Source: Eleginops maclovinus (lineage: Eukaryota; Chordata; Actinopteri; Perciformes; Eleginopidae). From it: 64,000 nucleotides of DNA. Below the pieces are notes generated by a model, which was given only the letters and a program-made list of their open reading frames with translations, searched no databases and was not told the origin of the DNA. The translations under genes and the position numbers were made by a program. The stretch is from positions 23,672,018-23,736,017 of the forward strand of contig NC_086355.1 of the NCBI RefSeq assembly GCF_036324505.1. Direction: 5' to 3'. Shown piece by piece: positions 12,210 through 25,160 of this stretch (the first letter of the stretch is position 1; every line of letters starts with the position of its first letter).

Positions 12210-12590
12210 TCAGGAGTTCAGTAGTCTTATAGCCTGTGGTATAAAACTGTCTCTGAGTCTGGTGGTCTTGGTCCGGATGCTGCGGTACCGTCTGCCAGAC
12301 GGCAGCAGACAGAACAGATTGTTGCTGGGGTGATGGGGGTCCTTTAATATCCTACCGGCCTTCTTCCTACACCGCTGGGTGTAGAGGTCCTCCATGGATG
12401 GCAGCTCCGTCCTGGTGATGTGCTGAGCAGTTTTCACCACCCTCTGTAGAGTCTTACGGTTGAGGGCGGTGCAACTGCCATACCAGGCGGTGATGCAGCC
12501 AGTCAGGATACTCTCGATGGTGCACCTGTAGAAGTTGCAGAGTATCCTGGAGTCCATGTTGAACTTCCGCAGCCTGCGGAAAAGCTTCAT
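12210..12590 (-). pseudogene. LINE reverse transcriptase C-terminus (non-LTR, L2/jockey-like)
   Basis: The 126-residue reverse-strand frame contains FYRCTIESILTGCITAWYG, then ALNRKTLQRVVKTAQHIT, then SGRRYRSIRTKTTRLRDSF and FIPQAIRLLN. These are conserved blocks in the region following the reverse transcriptase of fish non-LTR retrotransposons. The catalytic reverse transcriptase and endonuclease are missing, so this is a 5'-truncated copy. Its own frame is intact to a natural stop at 12210, suggesting it is not very old. The clade is not decided by the C-terminus alone. Confidence 0.75.
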
Positions 12591-12595
12591 GTTGG

Positions 12596-15500
12596 CATTT
12601 GTAATTCTTGGGATTACCCATCAGATTGGATTTTGTGTCTCAATCAATCTTAGCTGCTTTCACTGCATCCTTCGTCCTTCATTGACTGATTCACTGAAGG
12701 AACAGATCATCCTCCTCCTCCTCTCCACAGTTTGCTTTCCTGCCTGGCCCCTGCTTATCTGACAGGACCCAGCTTCATAAAGCTGATTGGAGTGGCAGAC
12801 CTGCGCTCCTCAGCACCGGAGATGTCCCCTTTAGTGGCCATAAACGACAAGCTGACTGACAGCCTGGGATTTAACCCTAATTACACCTGGATAACTGGAG
12901 CCAAAACATGGCATTTATAAAGAAAAGCCCTCAGCAGCCCAGCCTGTGACTTCCATTCAATCTGGGAATACTTTTCTTCAATCTCTCCTTCATTTTATTT
13001 CCTGTCTCCAGGGTTTGACAAGTGCCATGGGGGCAAAAAAACCCAGCAAACTTATGTTTATCATCGAAACTCAATAAATGGGTGTATGGGGGCAGAACGA
13101 GCACAAACCCCTGCGGAAGTTGTGACAGCTTGGGGAACAGATATTGAACAGAAACTGGTGTTAGGGCTGTCGAGTTACGGATGACCAAATTCCAAATCTT
13201 TCCCCCCAGTTATCATATATAGATGTAAAATGGAATCAGTGGAGCTTAATCTGTCACAGGCTCCTGCTGCTAAAGGAGGCATGCTTCTGCAGGGGGAATG
13301 CTGATTCACTATTTGAGTTATTCTGTTGCTCCTTCCCTGTGTCGAAGTCTTTCCTCTAACCCCTCTCTGGGTCTCTCAGGTTCTGTTGGCCTTTTCTCTG
13401 CTCTGACACTCTTTTCCTCTTTATTTTGGCACCTCACACTTCCGTACCTCCCTGCTGCTCTCTGCTCCCTCTTTCGTTGTTTCATCTCTGGCAGTCCCTG
13501 TGGGGCAGATTGTAGCCTGGCAGAGCCTGGCTGCTTTATTGAACAGCGTCTCCTCATCTTTCTTTTTATCGAGCGGCCCCGCCAGCAGCAAGCCTGGCAA
13601 CCTGTTCCTATTGCACCTCATTTGTCTTCGTGTTAGGGTGGCTCTTCTCTGCTGGTTCCTGACGGACAACTCACCGTGGGTGTTCACAACCTGGCACATC
13701 AATACTGTGCATGTCCAAACACATACCAATACATTCACAAACTGTACCTGCAGAGGCTGTAAAGGAAAGTTATGGATCAAGTTCTCAGATCACAAAGAGA
13801 ACACAGAATTTAATGGCAGACACTGAAGATGTATTTTATGTTAAGGCCGTAGAACATGCCAAAGACATTTGCTGCAGCCATGGAGGGACAGAACTCCTGC
13901 CTGACCAATTCTGAAGAGCTCTCCCAAATCCCAAGTATTTATCTAGTTAAACTTATTCTGAAAGAGAGAAATTGGCAACCGAAGTGGCCTGACTGAACCC
14001 TGATGATGCGAGACAGGGGCAAAAGGAATACAGTGATAAACTGAGCAAAAGGCAGAGGCCTTGTAAATATTTTCAACAGAGGCCAACACTCGGAGCCACT
14101 GAGGATCCGCATTGTTGATGTAACCTTGTCAGGTGAATGAAAAGTCTCATACAAAAGTTTCAAATGGAACACTCAGTCCATTTCTTTTCCATCACTTTAG
14201 TCCATCCAAGTTTCATCTGATTTGATAACCCTACAACACATGACACTAAAAAAGACACAAGAACTTAGCTTCGGCAGCCATACTTTACCTCAGTGTCTGT
14301 GTGTGTGGGTCCCTTGTTTTGTGTGAGTGCTCGGGTGGTCAAAAACGTTGGCCTTCCGGCGGAACCTGAATCTCCAAACAGTGGTTCCTACTGTCAGAAT
14401 AATCAATATATCAAATGTTAATTATGTCCTGCTTAATTATGTCATTTGCCTAGCCAAAGAAGCGTTATGAAATAGGCCTAGTGTGCAGTCCACAGTGCTA
14501 CAGACTCCCACAGAGCAGCGTGTGTGAATCCCAGGAAAATATATGAATGACACTGTAACGACAAAGCAAATCGTCCGGGAGAAATATCAATTTAGCAAAT
14601 TGCCTGAACTCTTGCCGGCCTGATTCAGTGTCATTAAGAGATCACACAGGAGGGAGGGGGTGAGATGAATGTCTCCTTGTGCTTAGGGGGCAAGAACATA
14701 GCTTATACAAAAGCCTGAGAGGGCTTATTAATTTTGTCTCTGTTCCACCAACCTCTGCTGGTCCCTTTCCCTGCTTGTAAGGGACTGTGAGCCACAGTGA
14801 GTGAGGGGGGGGTGTGAATAAAACTTTAAGAGGGCTGTTCTCAAACTCTCATGTCGATTTTGAGGAATTTTGTCTTTTGTTTGCTCTGATGTGGGATCCA
14901 TAGAATAATAGCTTCTTTTTTTTTACAAATTTATGACTGCCATAATGTTTTATATTACCCTTAACAACTCCTCAAAGCATATCTCTGGGATTCATTTAGG
15001 GAAAATACATGCAAAAGACTGTGGTAGTGAGGAAGTGAACAGATGTTGCCATTATCTTCAGCCAAGATGGGCACAATCTGCGAATTCCGCTCCCAGAAAC
15101 TCTCTTTCCCTCTCTTTGTTTCATCCAGCCTTTTGTAGCCCAACAGCGGCTTAAATTAGATCACTGTCCAGCGTTTTGCTCTGATGATTAGCTCATAAGC
15201 GACTGCGGGCGCTCATGGTCACTGAGGCAGGAGTGGAACAAGATACAGCAGTGACTAATTGTCATGCACAAGTCATCCTATGGCCATCTGTTCCAGCATG
15301 TAAACTCACTGTGTGAGAGCCTAGAACATATCCCAGGGAACAGAAACTGTGTAACAACTTATTTAAAACAGATTTTAAACGGTTCTACTGACATGGCAAA
15401 AAACAATGAGTTTATGAAGAAAGACAAAACCTGTTTTTCATGAAGACATCTGAAAAAACGAAAATCTTTTTGAGCTAAATGTTGACACAAAAGAAGGTAT

Positions 15501-15784
15501 TCCAAATTGGGCAGGGTATCACTTTATTTATTTAATACGACTATCCTTCAAGTTGTAATCGGGTTGAAAATAACCCATACAGTGACATTAAAATAAGATA
15601 ATAAATATGTAATTTGGTTCAAAAACAAACATTAAGTATTGTTATAAGTGTGTTTTAAAAATATAGTTCAAAAATAACAAATTAAAAGCTATTTCCTAAC
15701 AAATTAAAAAAGGTTAAGTGTAATAAATTTGTTTAAAAGACAAAGGTGTATAGTTATTAATATTGTGTGAGTGAGGGTTACGAG
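12596..15784. other. Unannotated DNA
   Basis: No transposon ends or recognisable exons. Overlapping frames at 13298-13914 on both strands show no domain and look like chance frames in a less AT-rich stretch. A tgtcagaataatcaatatat block at 14393 resembles the putative LTR start at 17983 but stops matching after about 20 bases. Confidence 0.5.
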
Positions 15785-16708
15785 CAGTGGCGGCTGGTGA
15801 ACATTTTTTTGGGGGGGCGCAGTTGGGCGGCACGGTTTAAATAGCACTTTTTTAGAGGTTTAGCTTAAGTTGGTTAGGTGGCTGCGGCCACATTCGTGCT
15901 TCTTACATTTTTGTGTGAAGTGCTTTAGATCCTTCATCCCGGTTGTAGTCCAAAGTGTTTCAGTCCCAGGACTTTGAAATAACAGACAAGGGAAACAAAA
16001 AAAGGCATTGCTCACTGTACAACCAGCTAACCAATTCCGCTTAGCATACAAGTTTGAGGAGAAAGTCCGAGTGTAGGTTCTCCCGCGATCAGTGGTCGTC
16101 TGTTGAATGTTTAAATCCGGACGCTCGGGTCCCAAGACTTTCAATTTCTTCTTTTCGACATCTGATAGTCGATGAAACGGTGTTTTAAGTAGAGCTTGCA
16201 CGGAGTTCTCAGCCATCGATGTCGCCATATTCACTCAATCTAAGTTTCAGCTAGCTACGGTGCTGCTCTTTACGCTTGTGGTTAGGGAATGATAACGATG
16301 CTGATTCGCCGAAATAGTCCAATCGCGTATCTAAGAATGTCACATTGAACTAAGAAACAATGCCATTGGCTGTGGGCGCAAAGATTTGCGCCCACAGATC
16401 TAAGTTTCATCCCCCAATGAAAAGCTATCCTTGCTAAAATGACTGAGAAAAGTATAAGCTCTCCTATAGACTCCCATGTTATCGGCGCCCACGGACGGTA
16501 GCCGACCTGCCTATTCTCAGAAAAGGCGAATGGCAATATATTATGTCCGGACACATTTTAGCGGTTCTTGACAGTGGTCTCCCATACACATTTAACCCAT
16601 AAACACGGTACATTTCTTATTTCAATTATGTTGTATATATAACGTTTTTTAACTCAAAAAGTCAGGGTGGGCGGCGCCCAAGCGCCCACTATTGACGCAC
16701 CGCCACTG
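15785..16708 (-). mobile_element. hAT-superfamily element, complete ends
   Basis: The ends are cagtggcggctggtg and, inverted, cagtggcggtgcgtc. The element is flanked by a perfect 8-bp target duplication gttacgag (15777-15784 and 16709-16716), the signature length for hAT transposition. It is 924 bp, too short for a full hAT transposase, but retains the transposase N-terminal exon on the reverse strand. A 13-bp-arm hairpin (16370-16397, ctgtgggcgcaaa) and GGCGCCC-rich subterminal repeats lie inside. Best read as an internally deleted, non-autonomous derivative of a larger hAT. Confidence 0.9.
15860..16234 (-). pseudogene. hAT transposase N-terminal fragment with TTF-type zinc finger
   Basis: The 124-residue frame starts MNMATSMAENS. 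Residues ~20-50 give a Lys- and Pro-rich linker. Residues ~60-110 give RTFSSNLYAKRNWLAGC, then FCFPCLLF and an HFTQKCKKHE block. W..G, CFPC and the following His/Cys residues are the hallmarks of the TTF-type (hAT-associated) zinc finger used for DNA end binding. The RNase-H-like catalytic domain and dimerisation region are absent. The frame lies wholly inside the 8-bp-flanked hAT element, so it is transposon-derived rather than a host exon. Whether it is transcribed cannot be seen. The start could equally be the internal Met at residue 7. Confidence 0.75.
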
Positions 16709-16716
16709 GTTACGAG

Positions 16717-17621
16717 TGTGTGAAGTTTGTGTAAATGTAAGCAAATAAGTGTGTAGTTGGTGTTTTAAGATTATCTACTCGACAATCTTCATCTGGATAC
16801 TTCTCTACGCGCTGTCTGCAAGGAGATATCTCTAGAGTTATCCGTCTGTGTATTCTAGCTTGTTGTGAATGGACCCTTAGCCACTGTATAGCTAACCCAG
16901 TTTGCGCTATTGGCGGAGTCAAACCGGCACGGGAACTCGGGATAGAGGATAACGGAGCGAGAGCAAACTGGCAATGTAGCAAGGGGGTGAAGCAAACACA
17001 ATAACGCTGGAATGACAAATTCGCGCCGAACGGTACTACTCATTGTTGCATCGCCCTTATTTGAGTAAAACTGAAAAATGTGTAATCTAACATATTTTAT
17101 TAACCTAACTTTTATGTTATAAGTTAAACAGATGTTATATTAAACTTGGTCTTGTCAACATTTTGGAGATTTTTTTTGTGTTCATTGAAATATTGTTTAA
17201 AATGTTACTTTTCAAAGGGGGTGTACATTTACGCTGAACTTACTCTGAAGTTATTGAAGGTGCATTGAAGGACTGTATATTTCATTTAGCTATTCATACA
17301 TTTTACAGTAAATAATTGAGAGTTTATATTGCTTAAACTGATTCTAGTGTGATATTTGGTTATTTCCTTTTAATAGAGGTATTCAAACTAATGTGCTAAA
17401 GGTTAGTGACATTGTGTTCAGCTCAATTAAATGTACAATTTCATTATATGTTGCTCAGCTTAATTGTTTAGTGTGTATAATTTATAGCAGAGTAAGTGTT
17501 CTAATACTAGTGAAGCTACACTATTAAATGTGCTTAACGGGACTCACAGGATTGCCTTAGGGAAATAAGACATTACCTGGTGTATTCTTCATTGTAAATT
17601 AAATGTATTGACTTAAAGAAC
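16717..17621. other. Unannotated AT-rich DNA
   Basis: No features beyond the hAT target duplication at its left edge. The frames at 16710-17043 (reverse) have no recognisable domain. Confidence 0.5.
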
Positions 17622-18016
17622 TCAGGGCCCTTCCCTTACTAAACTAGGGAATAACTGGGCTACAAAGTAATCTAAATACCAATAGAGTACATACTTTGTT
17701 ACCTTTTTTGTACTTCATTTGACCATGTAGCATGGTGTAGTATTTTCCTAACACTCATCCCTATCCAGAGGTCTACACAATCACAATTGTGAAGGTGATA
17801 ATAATGAATAGGTGTAGGCTACACAACGTGTCTTAATTTGGATACTCTTGAAATCCATGTCACACCCTTTGAACTCTTATGCAGGGTGTGAATTTTAACC
17901 GTGTAGTGTTCTAAGAAAATGCACACGGCTGTTCCGCCACCACAGAAAGTAACATGTGCCGCTGTTAGCTAGCTAGTGTAAGAATAATCAATATATTGAG
18001 ACGGAACATTGAAGGA
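17622..18016. repeat. Segment duplicated at 25212-25606 (source-like copy)
   Basis: About 390 bp from tcagggcccttcccttacta to gagacggaacattga is present again at 25.2 kb with roughly nine substitutions and two small indels (about 97% identity by eye). The copy includes the first ~33 bases of the putative LTR beginning at 17983, so the homologous block crosses that element's boundary. Confidence 0.9.
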
Positions 18017-18620
18017 TATAATTCACTGTTTCTCGACGGACCAGATTTTTTGTACTTCCGGTAGTATCGGATGTTACTGTTTTTAGCCTCAGTTAGCAGA
18101 TAATAGTATATTTTATATATGAGTAGAGGGAGAATGACGCGTGGAGTTACATACTAAACACACCGCCTCTAACTCTTACTCATTGGCGCTGCATTACTAT
18201 TATCTATCATGTGTTGAATGACCGATAAACTGCTGAAGAATTGTATAATAAATATCATAAGAGTTGCGCTATGAGTACGTCATTAGAAGGCGACAGAAGA
18301 CGACGAAAACAGAATGTTCTATGAATCCGCCCCTCCGATGTCAGCCAATTGAAGAAGACTAAATACAAGGAGGAATATAAAACATGATGTTAGAAGGAGG
18401 AACGGTCTCTTTTATCCATGCAACTGTAGACAGGTAGCTGCTTCGTGTGGACTATGGACCAGTGAACTGCATAGAGGAACCACAGCTGTGTTCCCTTGAT
18501 AACCTACTACACTATTGCTTTAATAAATACTCTTCGATTTAAACTAGAAGTTTCCTGGTCTACTTTTGACCAACTCTTCGTCTTTAAACAAAGAACATTT
18601 CCTAACTCTAGCAATGATCG
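17983..18620 (+). mobile_element. Putative LTR (solo or truncated retroelement)
   Basis: The proposed 5' end tgtaagaataatcaatat recurs at 22579 (reverse) where homology also begins at the same base, supporting a true element boundary. Downstream are a TATA-like aatataaaac (18375), a region suggestive of R/U5 with aataaatactcttcg (18523), and a later gtggtatcaaatg. This promoter and polyadenylation order is what an LTR should have. No 3' partner, target duplication, gag or pol is seen in the window. The 3' boundary is a guess. Confidence 0.3.
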
Positions 18621-19451
18621 ATTGTGGTATCAAATGATTACAGACTGCCAATTGAACACCGTAAAATTCATGGGGGCTTCTTTACGGCACCATTATAGTG
18701 GTACATAATGTTAATAGTGCAACAAAAACATGTGTAACTTCTCTTTGTTCAGTAGTGTGTGAAATAATGTTGATGATGTTGTGCTGGTTTTAATAGTTAG
18801 CCAGTTAAGAGTCTAAAATAAAAGAGTTCTGGATGGGGAACGCAATATAGTTTTCCCTTAATTGACTCAAATTCATGGTTTTCTGCAAGTTTAGCAAAGA
18901 AACAAAGACACACATCTACTATGCTAATGCTAATAGTACAACAAATCAAACAAGTCTTAGATTAAATGAAATATAATCAAACAAAGGTTGCAACATAAAT
19001 AAAGACACTTTGCTGTCATTCTTGCTCCCATTTGGCTTAATAACTGACGGAAGTAATCAGTTACCAAGTTACCAACTTCTGTTACCAAGCAAAGTAGACG
19101 ATCATTGAGTCTGAAAAGCTGCACTCTTCCAGCACTCAATTTTTTGACAATTATAAGTGCACCCTCCGGGGGCTCAAAGTGGATGCGTGTGGCCTCATGT
19201 CCCATTGGGACAACCTTATGCAGCTAATTTGCACTGAAATACCCAATTTAAGACACACTTAATTAAAGAATGCTTCAAAGATTGGCTGACAGTAAAACCA
19301 TGCTTGTATTTATGTTTCTAGAACACTGTATTAAAAGGACCAAATGCAATCTCTTGACTGGAAATTGATTTTTTTTTTTCGAAATCTTCAAGGTATTGTG
19401 TACGGATATCCAGCACTGTTGCTACAACAAAATGTAAAGGAAGATACAATC
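18621..19451. other. Unannotated DNA
   Basis: AT-rich, no feature recognised. The reverse frame at 18957-19205 carries no known motif. Confidence 0.5.
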
Positions 19452-19624
19452 CAAACTGAAAAAACTGAAACGTTACTTAAACGTTTCGTGTCAACGCATT
19501 TCACATAACTGTATTAGGTAAGTTGAAAGCAATAATATTAAGTTGAACCTAATATTTTGTATTTACAGTTAATATTGTTGACATGATACATTTAATTAGA
19601 ATCATCGTTTCAGTTTATCCAGTG
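19452..19624. mobile_element. Small MITE, CACTG-ended family (copy 2)
   Basis: Aligns in opposite orientation to 1056-1246: aaaaaactgaaacgtt at one end, atcgtttcagtttatcc at the other, and shared internal blocks atttcacataact and gttgaaagcaa. It is more diverged at its termini than copy 1. Non-coding. Confidence 0.55.
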
Positions 19625-20784
19625 AAGATTGTTCCATGAGAATCGTTGAGAATGAGGATGAGAATTTGACGTTGAGTGAGTTCAAACGACTTTGCACATT
19701 TCCGCTCGTTGGCCCCAGACATGAGATATAGTAGAGTCCATTTTTATGATGTTCAGTCATGCTCCATTTATACTACAAATGTAAAACTTAACACTGCCAG
19801 ATAGAAAGCTTCACAGTCCTAGTATTTATATCAAACACTTGAAATGGTTTTCACAAGTTGCTATTGCGTTGCATTGACTGAAGCAGAGTGATGAAGGGGG
19901 GGGGGGGGGGTGCGCCAGTCAAGGTGTTCATATAAAGTCAGGAGCTGGCAGTCTCTCAGGATGACATGTTGTTGTAACCAGCGGTGTATTCCATCAATGG
20001 TGAGTGCGAACAAGCCTCCTGATGCAACACAACAGTGTGATTGCAGAGTAACATGGTTTGGGGGTGTTTGAGGTCATACATGTTAATATGAGCGCTGACT
20101 GCACACGCCTGCTGTTGGCAGTTATGAATATTGATCTGTGTGTATGGAGGTGTGAGGCACCTGTTTGTGTGTTGTGTGTGATTTATTGGTACTGATCATT
20201 AAAACTCTATCCATAGCAATCACTTGAGGTTACTTTTAATTTCTGCAAGGCTTCTTAGAAAAAATAAGTATTTTCAGAGTTCCCGTCTGGCTTTTGGTAT
20301 ATATTTTATTGGTTATTTTACATTTTTATTAAGGATAAAAGGTCAGTATAAAAAATGCACTAAAACGGAATATATTTTAAGAAAAAAAGGCTCCTACTGA
20401 AGCAGCCTGTTAGTGAACAGTTTTCTTTGTCGTCCTGTAGATAAACTGTGTGTTCGAATTTAAACAGCTGGGTCCTTGTTTCTACGCCAACTTGATTTTA
20501 AGTGTCATGTGCAACAGTTCTACCTTGAACAAAAACAAAACAGACAAAAGAGCTGATTGCATCTCGTTAAAGCTTTCCAGCACTATGAAGTATATATATA
20601 TGGACTACAGTTTGATGAGAAGCTGAGGATGAAATGATTCTGTTCGTTTTGCATTTGCACTGATAGCAGCTTGGCTGTAGGGTTGGCAGTGTTGCTTGGC
20701 TGGTTAACCACCATGATGTCCAGTGAGACAGCACAACAACTGTTGGCTAAATTAGCGTGGAGTTTTGTACAGACCTGCTGAACA
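19625..20784. other. Unannotated DNA with poly-G tract
   Basis: A G-run occupies about 19897-19910. Otherwise AT-rich with no recognisable exon or transposon end. Confidence 0.5.
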
Positions 20785-21205
20785 TCCACTGACTCCCCGT
20801 CCCACAACGCATCCACTTCAAGATCATTCTCCTCACCTACAAAGCCCTCCATAACCAGGCCCCCTCCTACCTCACAGACCTGCTCCAACACCACTCTCCT
20901 TCCCAAAGCCTCCGCTCATCAGACGCCAACCTCCTCTCACTTCCTCACAGGACCAAGCTCCGGACCTGGGAGGACAGAGCCTTCTCTGTCGCTGCCTCCT
21001 CCCTCTGGAACTCACTCCCAAAAATATCTGTGACTGCTCCGACCTCACCATGTTAAATCTCAAATCAAAACTCACCTTTTCAAAACTGCTCTTAATCTGT
21101 AAATTAATATTTTAAGTGTGTCGTTTCAATTATGTTTTGATGAATTGTACCTTTGTAAAGTGTCTTTGAGTTTTTAGAAAAGTGCTCTATAAAATTCTTA
21201 GACAT
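20785..21205 (+). pseudogene. L2-like LINE reverse transcriptase C-terminus and 3' end
   Basis: Forward translation from about 20790 gives LPVPQRIHFKIILLTYKAL, then SYLTDLLQHHSPS, SLRSSDANLLSLPH and RAFSVAASSLWNSLP. This is the conserved tail region of fish L2-like LINEs. The frame breaks after LPKIS. A 3' untranslated stretch with gtgtctttgagtttt and agtgctctataaaa follows, usual for this class. The endonuclease and catalytic reverse transcriptase are absent, so it is a 5'-truncated dead copy. A reverse-strand shadow frame at 20872-21075 is not a gene. Confidence 0.8.
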
Positions 21206-22504
21206 TAATGATCCCCAGACGACACAAAACACTATATAGCCAGACAAGCATCAGTTGACATTTGTGGTGATAAGACTCAATAACTGCAATAAAATGTTAC
21301 CATAATCCCCAAGTATTACTTTTAATAACTAAAGTTATCCTAAACGAACCGCTTTACAATTTTTAGGTCACAATTTTAATTTTTCCAATACATACTTAGC
21401 ACACTTAGTGCTATTTAATGAGATTGTCCTTTTGAGAATGTTTGCTCTTTAGATTTGGTTAGCATCCTGATGTTAGCATTTAGCTTAAAGAACTGCTTGC
21501 ATGGCTGTATACTTTTATTTAAAATAAAACCGTTCTTTCAAGGTGAAAAATAACTATTCTTTCCAGAAAATAATTATAATCTCAAAGTCAGAGGGAAACT
21601 ACCAACCGCAGTGTGACCATTCTAAACACACATATACATGTCTGCCTTCACGCTTGGCCGGATGACATGTCATGTTTAATGCTGTGCCAACCCTTTTGGG
21701 TGTGAGATCCGTCTTCAGAAGCAACCCAATGATAGTGATCAATAACAGTCGTGCTAGCAGTGACCTGCATGCCCTCAGACCAGTTCCAAATACATCAGCG
21801 TTCTACTAACAACTGCTCTGCTTGTTATTGTCTCCCTCTGGCCTCCCTGCAGAAAGGAGGGCTAAGGGGAGCTATAGCTCCATACATATATCTGCAGTGG
21901 GAGGTGGAGTTTGAAGGTGACAGACAAAGTCTACAACTCTCCAAAGTGGCTCAAGGTTGCAGATCACCCCGGAGGCTTCTCACCGAGCGGGGGAAAGGAC
22001 AGAATGACAGCTGTGAAATGAATCGACCCACACCTAAAGTTCCACGCCAAAGAGGCAAAGAGCTGTGTGCTGGAAGCTTCTTTTTGACTTAATTATAGTA
22101 TGGTCACACATTTTCAGAAACCCTTCTCATTTTGTAATGAAGTTTATACATTTATTTACCTGGCATTTTTAGTATTTTTCTGAAAACAGGCAACTCAAAT
22201 TCACTGTCAAATATACAGTACATATTTTAGCACAAGTGATGTTCTGTTATTGTGTGTGAATGTGTTACACATAAGGATTTGTGAACAGTTGCTTTATTTT
22301 TTCTCCATTCATTCGTCTTTTTAGGGATTATGGAGGTGTGATTTGCTCCAGTGACTTATGAATCTCCCCAAAAGAGTAGAGGACGCCATTATGTGAGTTA
22401 TAAATGATATTATGTCACCAAAGCACTGCTAAAGCGCACCATGTAGCAAGCTTCTGATTGTAATTGTCCACCAAGTTGCAAGAACGGTCATTCATCACAA
22501 CGGT
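21206..22504. other. Unannotated DNA
   Basis: The forward frame 21751-22092 (113 codons) has no recognisable domain and no splice context. Nothing else stands out. Confidence 0.5.
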
Positions 22505-22579
22505 GGCAGGAAGTACAAAGTCCGGTCCATTGAAGTATGTCATTTAATGTTCCGTCTCAATATGTTGATTATTCTTACA
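22505..22579 (-). mobile_element. Fragment of the 18-kb LTR-like element
   Basis: The reverse complement begins gtaagaataatcaacatatt and runs through gagacggaacatt to ggaccggactttgtacttcc, matching the first ~85 bases of the element at 17983 with gaps. Homology stops on the outside at the same base as at 17983, which fixes that element's end. Confidence 0.55.
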
Positions 22580-25160
22580 GATGCAAGATGGTGCTCTTAA
22601 AGCATATCATTCATTATCCATCTGATGTCCTATAGCAGTTTTAAAAAATAAAACAATAAACCATATTCAGTGCCCCAGCTTACAACCACAGACAAGGATT
22701 TTGTGTCAGAGTAGTAGGTGTAGACCAAAACAAGAGCAAAAAAGAGTAAATATTTAACGTGTATTTATAGTGTGATTGAAGACCACACATCCAAAAAAAG
22801 AACATTCTAACACGTTAGAATAACTTCTTAAAATAAATAATAAAGTATACATTTTGTGTTTTTCATATGCTATCTTAGTTGCCAAAAACACAACAAAAAC
22901 TAAATGTAGCATTCAAAAAGTCTAGTATCTGCCTGATTTAGTTTATGTTAAATATTAAAATACTTTTCTTGAAACATTTTTTCCCATCTGTCCACCTTGA
23001 TCCCTTGCACCAACCTCTTTAAGAAAGCGGTGGAGACAACATGCGTGAAAAGGTAAGAACTACATTTCTGTTGAGAAATACACACAGTCGAATAGACACA
23101 CTAACAAACATTCAAACAAACAAATCAGTGGATAATGCTGGCTATGCTTTATGGAGTCAATCTTAGAATAAATTATTTTGATTTGCAGTATGCTCTAATG
23201 TCCCGGGCTTTGCTTGAGACATTACTGCCTTTACATCATTAGCTAAGCCAAACAAATAAACTCTGAGAATCATGGGCCTTCAAGGGACGCTCCGCTTCAC
23301 AATTGTTTCAGTTTATCTACAATATTTAACGTTTCTGTAAATAATCCATGTCCCCGACAGTTTCAAATGTAACATTAACACCGGTATTATTCCTCTCAGG
23401 GTACAGAGTTATGGAAATGATAGCTACATGAATAGTACACCAACCTGATTATTTTCCTGCGTTCTTCAGTGTTTTCTTTGTAAACACGACCCTATGATTT
23501 CCCATTGACATCAGCTGAAGGTATTAGAGGTTTCATGATTGAGCTTTTATAGTTAATGCTTTAATAATATGGGTATCCCTGCTCTCGTGTAGATTCCTAT
23601 CACATCTTTGTTTTTACCATAGCCTGTTAGGATGGCCGACAAGTCATATCATCCCAGGTGATAAATTAAGCGTTTTTCTACTAGAAACTAAAACAGAGAG
23701 AGCTAATACAATTACGAAGGTCTGTGGAGTCAAACATATCAGTCAGAAAATGACTTCTCCACATTCATTGTATAGCAAACACTGATCTTAAGGAAAACAG
23801 TAACATTCCTTTTCAATATGATATTCAAAAACCTCTTGTCCTTTTTCCTCTATGACTTTAAACAGAAAAAACTGTCCAATAAATGACTTTTTTTTACGGT
23901 ATACTTTTACCATGACTCAAATGACGTAATCCATTCCAGTAATGTCAACAAAGTTCTAAGGCAGTTGTTAATTTCACAGTTTTGACATCAGTATCAGTCA
24001 ACGCAACATTGATTTATTAGCTTTTAAATTGATATGGCAAACCTGTAAGCAAACTGTTACAATCTAAAAAATATGGAGCAACTTCAGAATTTCCTGACAA
24101 ATGTTAGTCTTTGGCATGCTCTTTAAACTCTGTTTGGTTTCTATCAGCGTATCAAAGAAATATCTGGATAGTTATCTTCTACATGCTTCACTGGTTGGTT
24201 CTGAATGTCTGAAGGTCCGGACCAAACCTAGGTAGGTGTGAAATGCTCTTAAACAGCCCATTGAGAGTTTACCAAAAGCAAAAGGGAAAGTTGAATACTT
24301 ATAATAATTCTGTAGAGCTAAGGAGACATGCCTAAATATTTTAAAATTAGATTTTCCCTGTATGGCTGAATAGTTACTGTTGTATAATTAATGCTGTCAA
24401 GGCCACTGCTGTTGTATTGTGTATTTGGCATTTCCTTGCTCCTCGCTCTTGGTCTCACCGGAAGTTGAACCACCAGAAAATCCTCCGGTGAAATCCTCAG
24501 CCTGTCACCCTGCCCCCTTACTGCGTTTCCGTCACTGATTGGACGCTGCAGTGCATGCACTGATCTGTTGCTTTTTAAGCTGAGAGCAGTTTAACAGCGG
24601 AGTGAAGACTTCAGGGAATCGCTCCTCAGTTTATAGTGTGTTGTTTCAATTAATGTATCATATCTGAACAATAAAGTGGAAAAAAATCGGTTTATTAATT
24701 TATTGGGAAAATTTTTCATGATCTCCAATTCATTTTTATTACGAACACAATAACATTAAAAGAGACAGATGTATTATCTGTCCGCAGGAACAGCTTTTTC
24801 ATTTTACATTTTAAAAAATGGCTTTTATCTTTTTTTTTTAAATGAGTTCTTATTTCATTAAATGTATTTGGGTACACATGTGTACCAATAGAGGCGTCAG
24901 GTGGGGGGTGTCTGTGTGTGAATGAAACGGGGACAGAGCTGGCTGCTGTCAGACGATCCAGCTGTACCGGTGTCATCACAAACGGACGTCGCTTCACGTG
25001 ATGCTCCGAGGAAAGGACGTCCCATTGCTCTTAAAACTAATTTCCTTGTTTCCTCTCTCTTTGCGTGGTTTCCTTGCATCTCTCCCTGCATCCCTGGTGG
25101 GAGGGACTAATGCCAAGTAAAAAAGACTTAAGTGAGGGATGCAGGGATGCAAGTTCAGAG
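22580..25160. other. Unannotated DNA
   Basis: AT-rich; no exons or transposon termini recognised. An imperfect inverted repeat of about 20 bases (ctccctgcatccct versus agggatgcagg) lies at 25072-25092 and 25135-25152. Confidence 0.5.

Noticed and set aside
13298..13914. Cluster of overlapping frames on both strands around 100 codons
   Set aside because: No protein family resemblance, mutually overlapping, and explained by locally higher GC content.
14393..14420. Third copy of the LTR-like start
   Set aside because: Only about 20 bases match tgtcagaataatcaatatat before the sequence diverges; could be chance in AT-rich DNA.
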